A stretch of 5,073 bases of DNA from an uncultured Polyangiaceae bacterium. Lineage in GTDB: Bacteria > Myxococcota_A > Polyangia > Polyangiales > Houyiibacteriaceae. Each line of letters begins with the position of its first letter. Position 1 is the stretch's first letter. Positions 1-5,073 of this stretch are shown one piece after another. The notes under the pieces are model-generated. The model ran no database searches. It was not told the DNA's origin and saw only the letters and a program-made list of their open reading frames with translations. The DNA is taken from contig CAMYJN010000233.1 in assembly GCA_947258625.1 (NCBI GenBank), positions 1 to 5,073 on the forward strand. Reading direction: 5' to 3'. A program made the position numbers and the translations under genes.

Positions 1-1
1 C

Positions 2-625
2 CGTCCTTCGGCTCACTACCGAGGTCACGATCCATGGCTCACCTGGATGGGATGGTACATACGCGCGCTCCATCGGGACCAAGGTGTGGTCGACTTCGAC
101 GCGGCGACCGCGCCCCGGGTGCTACGAATGGACCAGGCGTTCCTCAGTACGATGCGTTACAGGCTTTGCGAAGATTGGCTAAAGGACCAGTACCGCTACT
201 ACGCCACGGTCGAGCGGCGCTTCGAAGCTGCGTCTCGGGGCTTGCGCGCGCTCATGGGCTTCTTCTTTGTCCTTGCCGCGGCCGCCGTCGCAGCCCACTT
301 CGTTGGGGTCAATGTGGAGCTCGATGAAAGCGCCTGGCGGACCGGTGCGCTGCTCACCATCGTGGGGGCTGTCCCTCCTGCGTTTCTTGGTGCCCTGCAC
401 GGGATTGCCGTTCAGGGCGAGCTCGACCTGACGGCGGGGCGCGCCAAGGACATGTGCGCATATCTTGCGCGTGCGATCTCCGACATCGCGCAGCCATCCG
501 ACCAACCCGAGTGCGCCGCAGCGGTTTTGCTTTCAAACCAGGCAGTTGAGGCGGCCCACATGATGCTCGGAGAGGTGCTCGATTGGCGCATCTTCCATCA
601 AACCCATCAGGTGGAGCTCACCTGA
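2..625 (+). CDS. C-terminal part of a two-helix membrane protein, SLATT-like (5' end outside window)
   Basis: The reading frame is open to the left edge, so the gene probably begins outside the window; 207 residues are visible. An internal ATG at 47 would give 192 residues, numbered below. A charged, helix-prone stretch with WLKDQYRYY (about 44-52) leads into a first hydrophobic segment (about 69-89). A short acidic loop (ELDES, 91-95) separates it from a second segment (about 99-122), then a helical tail ends with EVLDWRIFHQ (176-185). A '..DQ..YY..' helix, two membrane helices and a terminal 'DWR' motif resemble SLATT proteins, the 2TM effector modules found with SMODS, SLOG or TIR proteins, where pore formation or membrane disruption has been proposed. 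Any sensor domain would lie in the unseen N-terminus. The TIR gene starts 59 nt downstream on the same strand, so co-transcription is plausible. The two membrane helices are secure; the family name is a recalled resemblance, moderately sure. Confidence 0.6.
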   Translation, partial: RPSAHYRGHDPWLTWMGWYIRALHRDQGVVDFDAATAPRVLRMDQAFLSTMRYRLCEDWLKDQYRYYATVERRFEAASRGLRALMGFFFVLAAAAVAAHFVGVNVELDESAWRTGALLTIVGAVPPAFLGALHGIAVQGELDLTAGRAKDMCAYLARAISDIAQPSDQPECAAAVLLSNQAVEAAHMMLGEVLDWRIFHQTHQVELT

Positions 626-684
626 CACGCCGATGGGCTGGACACGATCCAAATCGATTGTAGGCTCGCGCCCAACCGAGGACG

Positions 685-1263
685 ATGTCCCCTAAGCTTT
701 TCATCTCCTACAGCCACGAGGACAAGCCGGTTGCAAAGCAACTCGCGGAGACTCTGAGTCAGCGTGGATACGAGGTGTTCTGGGATGCGAAGATCCCGAC
801 CGGGGAGACCTTCGACACGTTCATCTTCCAAAACCTTCAAGGAAGCAATGCGGTCATCGTGCTCTGGTCCAGGAACTCGATCAGCTCCGACTACGTCAAG
901 GAAGAGGCGGAGTACGCCAAGAACCGAAGGATGCTCGTCCCGCTCAACATCGACGGAACGGAGCTGCCCTTTGGGTTTACTCGGATTCAGGCGACGGATA
1001 TTTCCGGCTGGCATGGGGCGATGCAGGACCAACGGTGGCAAACCGTCGTCGACTCGATCGAGGCGATTCTCAATCGTGATAGCGATCCCGGTGACGAGAG
1101 CGTTAGGACCACTCACGAATCGCTGCCGACGGAGCACGTCGGAGATCCACCCCAGGGCCAGCGGCTTCAGGTGAACGTCGCGGCCACGCTGGCCACCGTC
1201 ATCGTCCTCATCATGCTCGTCGGCCTGGTCGTCGGCCTCGCCATGCACATGGCGTCTGGCTGA
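685..1263 (+). CDS. TIR-domain protein with C-terminal membrane anchor
   Basis: This is a complete 192-residue protein. Residues 1 to about 128 form a TIR domain: strand A box KLFISYSHED (4-13), the BB-loop region YEVFWDAKIPTGETFD (29-44), then SNAVIVLWSRNS (54-65) and SSDYVKEEAEYA (67-78). The usual 'S.W...E' active-site motif is present with Tyr70 in place of Trp and Glu74 at the catalytic Glu position known from SARM1-type NAD hydrolases. The block PFGFTRIQATDISGW (95-109) is typical of bacterial TIR_2 proteins. A polar linker (about 130-162) precedes one hydrophobic helix (about 165-188), predicting a tail-anchored protein with TIR in the cytosol. ATG 685 is the only usable start after the in-frame stop at 661-663; a GAGGA lies only 2 nt before it, so translation may be weak. 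Bacterial TIR domains cleave NAD+ or make nucleotide signals; which applies here is unknown. The two-helix membrane gene lies just upstream. Confidence 0.85.
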   Translation: MSPKLFISYSHEDKPVAKQLAETLSQRGYEVFWDAKIPTGETFDTFIFQNLQGSNAVIVLWSRNSISSDYVKEEAEYAKNRRMLVPLNIDGTELPFGFTRIQATDISGWHGAMQDQRWQTVVDSIEAILNRDSDPGDESVRTTHESLPTEHVGDPPQGQRLQVNVAATLATVIVLIMLVGLVVGLAMHMASG

Positions 1264-1408
1264 CAGCAGCGGACCTGTCGTTCCTCAGAGTTGATGACGG
1301 GGCCCCTGGACTTCCCGCGCCAGCTCCTCCATACAGAGGTAATCTAATTCCCGATTGAGTGAGCTTACGGCGGAGCGCACCCGGCAAACGGGGCCGCGGC
1401 GTGCGAGT

Positions 1409-1423
1409 GGCACACCGTGTGCC
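1409..1423. repeat. Short perfect inverted repeat
   Basis: GGCACA and TGTGCC form a perfect 6-bp inverted repeat around CCG, about 145 nt after the TIR gene. No T-run follows on either strand, so it is not a convincing intrinsic terminator. It could be a small hairpin or a protein-binding site, or chance in GC-rich DNA. Confidence 0.3.
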
Positions 1424-1507
1424 GAAAGCGTCATTCGGTGGCGCTATGGGGCCGCTGCTGACTGCGCTCTTCCCCGAAACGATTGAATAAACCTACTATG
1501 GGAGCCC

Positions 1508-1556
1508 GTTGCTGCGGATTAAAAGTCCGCTGCTCTACCAACTGAGCTAACAGCCC
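1508..1556 (-). pseudogene. 3'-truncated tRNA-Lys (anticodon UUU)
   Basis: Reading the - strand from 1556: acceptor 5' strand GGGCTGT (1556-1550), D arm GCTC / AGTTGGTA / GAGC (1547-1532), and anticodon arm GCGGA-CTTTTAA-TCCGC (1530-1514) with anticodon TTT (1523-1521). All are canonical for bacterial tRNA-Lys and all stems pair. The 3' half is missing: the next 30-40 bases contain no T-arm GTTCRA loop with a pairing stem, no ACAGCCC to close the acceptor stem, and no CCA. None was found further downstream to about 1264 either. The gene is therefore broken just after the anticodon stem and is unlikely to give a working tRNA. The lost half faces the TIR gene. A recombination scar from an integrative element using an anticodon-arm attachment site is a reasonable explanation. 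An intron is less likely because no 3' exon was seen. Confidence 0.75.
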
Positions 1557-2140
1557 AAGTACCCGAAATCCCATTCGTATTTTCATTGATTCCCCATCGC
1601 TCTCCGTGGCCCGTGTGCCACTTCGTGTGCTGAATGGAGGAAATCGCTCGTTCGTTACCTCGTGTGCGTCGTCGATCTGCGGGTGATGTACCGACTCGCG
1701 CGGTGCTCGTCGGTGCGGCCCGCCATATACGCCAAGTCGCCAAAATGTCCACTCCGGAAGCCGCAGCCATTCGTAGCCGCATGGGAGAAAGCCCCCGGTA
1801 TCGAGGGATTTGACGTCGTCGAGGTCACGGCAGCGTCCAGTTTCCGCACACGGCGACGGCGGGCCGCTCGATCGCCCCAACGCTCCAGGACCGGGGCCGT
1901 GTCGTCCCCTGGTGCCGCTGGAACAGCGTACACGGGGTCCGCTGAGCCAGACCCCATCGAATCCACGCCCCTTTACGGCTAGCGAATCCGATCCTTCCAA
2001 TGCTCAGGATCGCGGGAGCTATGACCGAGGGCGAGAACCGTTGCCGTGCCGTCTTCGTCCCAACTCGCCGAGAAGTGCACGGCCCAGCCCGTCGCGCTGC
2101 TCCTCATACCAGCGCGACCCAACCGGTCAAAGCTCGAGCA
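1557..2140. other. Region without a convincing intact gene
   Basis: Several overlapping open frames occur here on both strands, but they are arginine-, serine- and proline-rich, lack good ribosome binding sites, and match no family I recognise. This is what GC-rich non-coding DNA gives. No strong promoter is visible in front of the tRNA-Lys fragment (- strand, upstream of 1556). One stretch on the - strand (about 2130 down to the stop at 1979) has a more protein-like composition and is described under findings. The region separates the tRNA fragment from the phosphoketolase fragment and probably consists of degraded or rearranged sequence. Confidence 0.5.
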
Positions 2141-2248
2141 GGTTTGACCATCACCTCGCTGCGCGACCGGCAGATCGAGTGTCGTCCGTACGCCCATCGG
2201 CACGGCGTCGACGTGCCCGAGGTAAGCGACTGGTGCTGGCCGCATTAA
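2141..2248 (+). pseudogene. xfp: Phosphoketolase C-terminal remnant
   Basis: The frame ending at TAA 2246-2248 carries LRDRQIECRPYAHRHG followed by VDVPEVSDWCWPH. This is the characteristic C-terminus of xylulose-5-phosphate/fructose-6-phosphate phosphoketolases, whose last residues run like 'RD.LIEHR.YI..HG.DMPEI.DW.WP'. The shared spacing of RD, IE, Y, HG, D, PE and DW.W makes chance unlikely. The match is clear from about 2159 and fades upstream. The frame stays open to an ATG at 2000, but the upstream residues do not look like the conserved 'GY.EEG..TTPFDM' and 'DRFHL' blocks. A full enzyme has about 790 residues, so only a few percent remains and the thiamine-diphosphate domains are absent. 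It is a non-functional fragment ending 30 nt from the convergent oxidoreductase gene. An annotation as an 82-residue hypothetical protein (2000-2248) would be misleading. Confidence 0.65.
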
Positions 2249-2278
2249 CGACAGGAATCTACAGCGGCAACCTGACAG

Positions 2279-3253
2279 TCATCGTGCGCCAGCGAATTTT
2301 CGTTCGAGCAGTTTGCTGGCGAAACCGCCGCCACTGTACTTGTTGATCCCGGCCAGCGAATAGTCTGCGTCAGTTGCGATGGCGCGTGCGGCCAGCAAAC
2401 CACTTTTAACAGCCGGACCGATACCCTCGCACATGTCACGCGTCGCGAGACCGACAGAATCGCCGACGATATATGCATTGCGATCACTCACGACATTGAC
2501 ACTGCCGCGAAGGAAGTAGCTGTAGCCCGTGGGATGATATTGATCGTAACGGACCAGGCCGCGCCTCTGCAGTTTGTCGACGAACTTACCCCAATAATTC
2601 CGAACGTTGCCACCCTGCTGCTTCAGTCGCTCCGCCATAGCTCCAAGGCCGACGTTGATGTATCCGTTCTCCTTGGGCACGTACCACGCATACCCCGGCA
2701 AGCCGTCATCGAAAAACCAGAGGTGGCAGGCCGGGTCTTTCCAGTCATAGGCGAATTCCTGCTCGTATGTCGCCGTCTGCAGCGCACGGCTGCGCGCATT
2801 GCGTTCGCGGAAGAACGCCCGGTAGACCGGGCAGGCGGTGCCGCCCGCACCGACCAGGTATTTACAGCGGAATGCACCGTCGACGATGTAGTCGCCGCGA
2901 TCCCTGCGGATCTCACGCACCTTGTGTTGCAGCACCGTGGCACCGGCGCGCTGCAACAGGAAATCGTCGAACTCGAAACGGCGGATCGAATACTGGCGGG
3001 ATTTGGGCCTGGCCGTGAGCGCCTTCCAGTGCAGGTGGAGCTCATCGAACATCATGATTCTCAACGGATAGTCGTTCGGATCAAGCTCGAGATCCGCCAT
3101 AGCCTCGGGCGTGACCCAGCCCGCACACAGCTTGCTGCGCGGGAAAGCCGCCCGATCCAGCACCAGGACATCGAGCCCCGCATCGCGAAGTTTCCAGGCG
3201 CAGGTCGAGCCGGCGGGGCCGCCGCCTATCACAATGGCATCGGCCACTCTCAC
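2279..3253 (-). CDS. FAD-dependent oxidoreductase, geranylgeranyl-reductase family
   Basis: This is a complete 324-residue flavoprotein. It opens with a Rossmann strand and dinucleotide-binding motif VIGGGPAG (about 8-15), with Asp33 ending the second strand (DVLVLDR) to bind the adenosine ribose. KLCAGW (41-46) is typical of geranylgeranyl-reductase-like and related flavoproteins. Near the C-terminus, NAYIVGDSVGLATRDMCEGI (259-278) holds the second FAD-binding 'GD' motif (264-265). No membrane helix is evident. The start is GTG 3253, placed 7 nt after GGGGAAG and one base after the methyltransferase stop (TGA-C-GTG). A second GTG at 3247 is possible. The frame extends upstream to 3421, but that stretch is arginine/serine-rich and antiparallel to nothing conserved, lying inside the methyltransferase gene. 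Family members reduce or dehydrogenate C=C bonds in isoprenoid or lipid substrates. Coupling to a CFA-type enzyme suggests action on a modified acyl chain, which is inference. Confidence 0.85.
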   Translation of the reverse strand: MRVADAIVIGGGPAGSTCAWKLRDAGLDVLVLDRAAFPRSKLCAGWVTPEAMADLELDPNDYPLRIMMFDELHLHWKALTARPKSRQYSIRRFEFDDFLLQRAGATVLQHKVREIRRDRGDYIVDGAFRCKYLVGAGGTACPVYRAFFRERNARSRALQTATYEQEFAYDWKDPACHLWFFDDGLPGYAWYVPKENGYINVGLGAMAERLKQQGGNVRNYWGKFVDKLQRRGLVRYDQYHPTGYSYFLRGSVNVVSDRNAYIVGDSVGLATRDMCEGIGPAVKSGLLAARAIATDADYSLAGINKYSGGGFASKLLERKFAGAR

Positions 3254-3254
3254 G

Positions 3255-4490
3255 TCAATGCTTCCCCGACGTCTCCGGATACTGGTATTCGCGTGTCCAA
3301 GGCACGTTGTTATTGCCGCGCGGCGTGAAGACGACCTGGTATAGCTGCAGCGTGCCCGACTGGAAGCCCGCCGATGAACCGGCCAGGTACAGGCGCCACA
3401 TGCGCACAAATTCCTCGTCATACATGTCCGCGACTTTGTCAGCCACGACTTCGAAGTTCTGCAACCAGCTTGCGCAGGTGCGCGCGTAGTGCGGGCGCAG
3501 GTTCTCGATGTCGATAATCGAAAACTTGTGCGGTTCGAAGACCGACATCATTTCGCTGAGGCTGGGAATGTGGCCGCCCGGGAAGACACGTTTGACGATC
3601 CATGGATCCGTCTTGTCTGGATAGCTCCGCCCGATCGAATGGATCAGTCCGAATCCTTCGGGCTTGAGGCTACGTTTGATGAGCGCGCCCAGCGTTCTGA
3701 AGTTGGCTAACCCGACATGCTCCAACATGCCAACCGAAACGAATGCGTCACAGCGTTGGTCGACCATTCGGTAGTCGTCCTCGACGAACGTCACGCGGCC
3801 GTCCAGGTTCTTGGCAGCCGCCCTCTCCCTCGCGAAAGCAACCTGCTCTTTGGAATTGTTGTAAGCGATCACGTCGACACCGTAGTGCTCGGCCATGTGT
3901 ATCGCCAACGCACCCCAGCCGCAGCCCGCCTCGATGACCTTCTGCCCGGGTTGCAGTTCCAGCTTCCGGCACACGTGGTCGAGTTTGGCGACCTGGGCCT
4001 CGGCCAGCGACGCTGCGGGTGTGTCGTAGTAAGCGCAGGTATATACCATACGTTCGTCCAGCCACAGTTTGTAGAAGTCATTGCCAAGGTCGTAGTGGTG
4101 GCGAACGTTGTGCCGGGAACGGTCCGGCGAGTTGACTCGCAGCGCGTACAGCAAGGATCGAATCTTAGGGCCGTAGTAACCGCCATCGTATTTCTGCGTC
4201 GTGGCCGCAGTGACTTCATTGGCAAACGCCAGCATGTCGCCGTGGATCTCGATCAGTCCCTTGGTATAGCATTCGCCAAAGCCCACGGACGGAGATCGCA
4301 AAAGCTCAAAGACCGCCCGCCGCTCGCGAAACTCCATGCACGCCACTGGGCGCGCGTCCGTTACCGGGAACTCATCGCCGTTCCACAGCCGGATCGAGAT
4401 ACGAGGATCGCCGATGCGATGCATGATCCAGAGGATCAGCGAACGATCGAAACTAGACTCAGAGAAGGTCCGGCTGCTCCGAATTGCCAT
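3255..4490 (-). CDS. cfa: Cyclopropane-fatty-acyl-phospholipid synthase family methyltransferase
   Basis: This is a complete 411-residue SAM-dependent methyltransferase of the CFA/mycolic acid cyclopropane synthase family, close to the usual length. The N-terminal domain (1 to about 125) is the lipid-handling part seen in bacterial Cfa. Then come HHYDLGNDFYKLWLD (131-145) and VYTCAYY with Cys152, the SAM-binding VIEAGCGWGA (185-194), SVGMLEHVG with Glu257, LIHSIG with His284, FPGGHIPSL (303-311), and HYARTCASWLQNF with Tyr335 and Cys339. These correspond in order to the conserved active-site blocks of E. coli Cfa and CmaA1, so the enzyme should be active. The motif reads EAGCGWG instead of the commoner DIGCGWG. 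Known members add methylene or methyl carbon from SAM to the double bond of membrane phospholipid acyl chains. ATG 4490 follows a perfect AAGGAGGT; 40 upstream in-frame residues look non-coding. The flavoprotein gene follows directly. The product (cyclopropane, methyl-branched or other) cannot be read from the sequence. Confidence 0.92.
   Translation of the reverse strand: MAIRSSRTFSESSFDRSLILWIMHRIGDPRISIRLWNGDEFPVTDARPVACMEFRERRAVFELLRSPSVGFGECYTKGLIEIHGDMLAFANEVTAATTQKYDGGYYGPKIRSLLYALRVNSPDRSRHNVRHHYDLGNDFYKLWLDERMVYTCAYYDTPAASLAEAQVAKLDHVCRKLELQPGQKVIEAGCGWGALAIHMAEHYGVDVIAYNNSKEQVAFARERAAAKNLDGRVTFVEDDYRMVDQRCDAFVSVGMLEHVGLANFRTLGALIKRSLKPEGFGLIHSIGRSYPDKTDPWIVKRVFPGGHIPSLSEMMSVFEPHKFSIIDIENLRPHYARTCASWLQNFEVVADKVADMYDEEFVRMWRLYLAGSSAGFQSGTLQLYQVVFTPRGNNNVPWTREYQYPETSGKH
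3261..3267 (-). promoter_or_regulatory. Ribosome binding site for the FAD oxidoreductase
   Basis: GGGGAAG on the - strand lies within the last codons of the methyltransferase gene, 7 nt before GTG 3253. It supports that start over the upstream ATG of the longer frame (3421) and points to translational coupling. Confidence 0.5.
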
Positions 4491-4497
4491 GCTGTGC

Positions 4498-4505
4498 ACC
4501 TCCTT
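4498..4505 (-). promoter_or_regulatory. Ribosome binding site of the CFA-type gene
   Basis: AAGGAGGT on the - strand is a perfect anti-16S match, 7 nt before ATG 4490. It decides the start of the methyltransferase against the longer frame beginning at 4610. The 116-nt gap to the upstream gene shows no clear promoter boxes, though there is room for one. Confidence 0.85.
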
Positions 4506-4606
4506 ATGGTCGCTTGGCAGAGATGGTGCCATTCCTGACTGTTGCCGACCATTGCGATTTGCCGAAAACGGGCGGACTTTTGGCCATGGCGGCGGGCTGC
4601 CGGTCG

Positions 4607-5073
4607 TCACGAAGGGGCGGGGTGGACACTGAGCCGACGCCGCCTGCGCGGCAGAACCCGCCGCCCGATCCAGTTGGTCAGCGGCACGAGGAACAGGGCG
4701 CCGATGGTCAGGATGGGCAGCGCAACGGCCGCGAGCAACAGCAGGTCGATATCGTGCGGCCGCATCACCAGCGTCAGGATTAGCGGCACGACGCTGGCCA
4801 ACGAGACGCCTATGACGAGTCGCTGCGACGTCAGGATTCGGAGAACCGTCAGGTCTTCGGAGCTCTTCGGGGTGATCACGAAGGTCTTGAGACCACCAGA
4901 CAGCCCCTCCATGATCCCCACCGCCGCATGTGAAAACAGGGGCAAGCGCCAGAACGCCTGAATGGGATAGGCGAGGACAACCGCGATTGCAGTCCGCCAG
5001 TTCCGCTCGCGCGCGTAGTTCAGGGCGGCCGTCGAGTTGGCGAGCACGAAGGGATTCTGGACGAGGGTCGAGA
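4607..5073 (-). CDS. C-terminus of a membrane glycosyltransferase-like protein (5' end outside window)
   Basis: The frame is open to the right edge and ends at TGA 4607-4609, leaving 154 visible residues. A GTG at 5047 is in frame, but the residues before it (TLVQNPFV) read as continuing protein, so the real start lies outside. After an amphipathic stretch come a hydrophobic segment around IAVVLAYPIQAFWRLPLF, then the block GIMEGLSGGLKTFVITPKSS, then two further hydrophobic helices (around LVIGVSLASVVPLILTLVM and DLLLLAAVALPILTIGALFL), and an arginine-rich end (RRVLPRRRRR) that should stay in the cytosol. A membrane segment followed by 'E.L.G....F..TPK' is characteristic of the C-terminus of processive family-2 glycosyltransferases related to cellulose and mannan synthases. 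The catalytic domain with its DxD and QxxRW motifs would be upstream and is not visible, so the assignment rests on this tail. It is probably the first visible gene of the - strand operon. Confidence 0.6.
   Translation of the reverse strand, partial: STLVQNPFVLANSTAALNYARERNWRTAIAVVLAYPIQAFWRLPLFSHAAVGIMEGLSGGLKTFVITPKSSEDLTVLRILTSQRLVIGVSLASVVPLILTLVMRPHDIDLLLLAAVALPILTIGALFLVPLTNWIGRRVLPRRRRRLSVHPAPS

Noticed and set aside
607..1248. 213-codon open frame on the - strand
   Set aside because: It lies antisense over the TIR gene, whose domain motifs are unmistakable; its own translation shows no recognised motif.
1440..1556. Intact tRNA-Lys interrupted by an intron
   Set aside because: No T-arm loop or complementary acceptor 3' strand was found further along the - strand down to about 1264, so there is no 3' exon to splice.
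1612..1667. Repeated CGTGTGC words (1612, 1624, 1661 and one at 1416)
   Set aside because: Seven-base words with irregular spacing and no conserved longer unit; not a CRISPR array or iteron set.
1431..2000. 189-codon open frame on the - strand that passes through the tRNA fragment
   Set aside because: Its tail (AQLVEQRTFNP) is the familiar spurious translation of a tRNA gene, and the rest has no family resemblance.
1810..2346. 178-codon open frame on the + strand
   Set aside because: Low-complexity Arg/Ser/Pro composition, no SD, no recognised motif, and it runs into the antisense of the oxidoreductase gene.
2534..3328. 264-codon open frame on the + strand
   Set aside because: It is the antisense shadow of the FAD oxidoreductase, which has clear FAD-binding motifs; long antisense frames are common in GC-rich genes.
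3254..3421. N-terminal extension of the FAD oxidoreductase to an ATG at 3421
   Set aside because: The extra 56 residues are arginine/serine-rich, overlap the methyltransferase gene out of frame, and precede a canonical Rossmann start; GTG 3253 with its SD is better.
3717..4538. 273-codon open frame on the + strand
   Set aside because: It is the antisense shadow of the CFA-type methyltransferase, whose active-site blocks are all present on the other strand.
4491..4610. N-terminal extension of the methyltransferase to 4610
   Set aside because: The perfect AAGGAGGT site 7 nt before ATG 4490 decides the start, and the extension would overlap the upstream gene's stop codon.

Overview
The window looks like chromosomal DNA of a GC-rich Gram-negative bacterium, most likely a proteobacterium. 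The basis is GC-rich codon use, a strong AAGGAGGT ribosome binding site, and a cyclopropane fatty acid synthase with a flavoprotein partner. The species cannot be told from the sequence.

Left part (1-1263, + strand): two membrane-protein genes in tandem. The first is cut by the window edge and shows the C-terminal part of a protein with a two-helix membrane module resembling the SLATT family (2TM effector domains associated with SMODS and SLOG proteins). The second is a complete 192-residue TIR-domain protein with a candidate catalytic glutamate and one C-terminal membrane anchor. Together they resemble a nucleotide- or NAD-centred conflict (defence) cassette; this function is inferred.

Middle part (1264-2278): about 1 kb without a convincing intact gene, but with gene debris. 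It holds a tRNA-Lys(UUU) gene (- strand) that keeps its acceptor 5' strand, D arm and anticodon arm but loses the T arm and 3' end. It also holds the last 25-35 codons of a phosphoketolase (+ strand) without the rest of the gene. A coding-like tail on the - strand may be a third fragment. The truncated tRNA points its lost 3' half towards the TIR/SLATT genes, the side where tRNA-targeting integrative elements insert, so this stretch reads as an island edge or rearrangement scar.

Right part (2279-5073, - strand): an apparent operon read right to left. The C-terminus of a membrane glycosyltransferase-like protein (cut by the right edge) is followed after 116 nt by a complete CFA-type SAM-dependent methyltransferase. 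One nucleotide after that gene's stop comes a complete FAD-dependent oxidoreductase of the geranylgeranyl-reductase type. The tight coupling of the last two suggests sequential modification of membrane lipid acyl chains: the methyltransferase adds a one-carbon unit to an unsaturated chain and the flavoprotein changes the redox state of that or a related lipid. The exact product is unknown.
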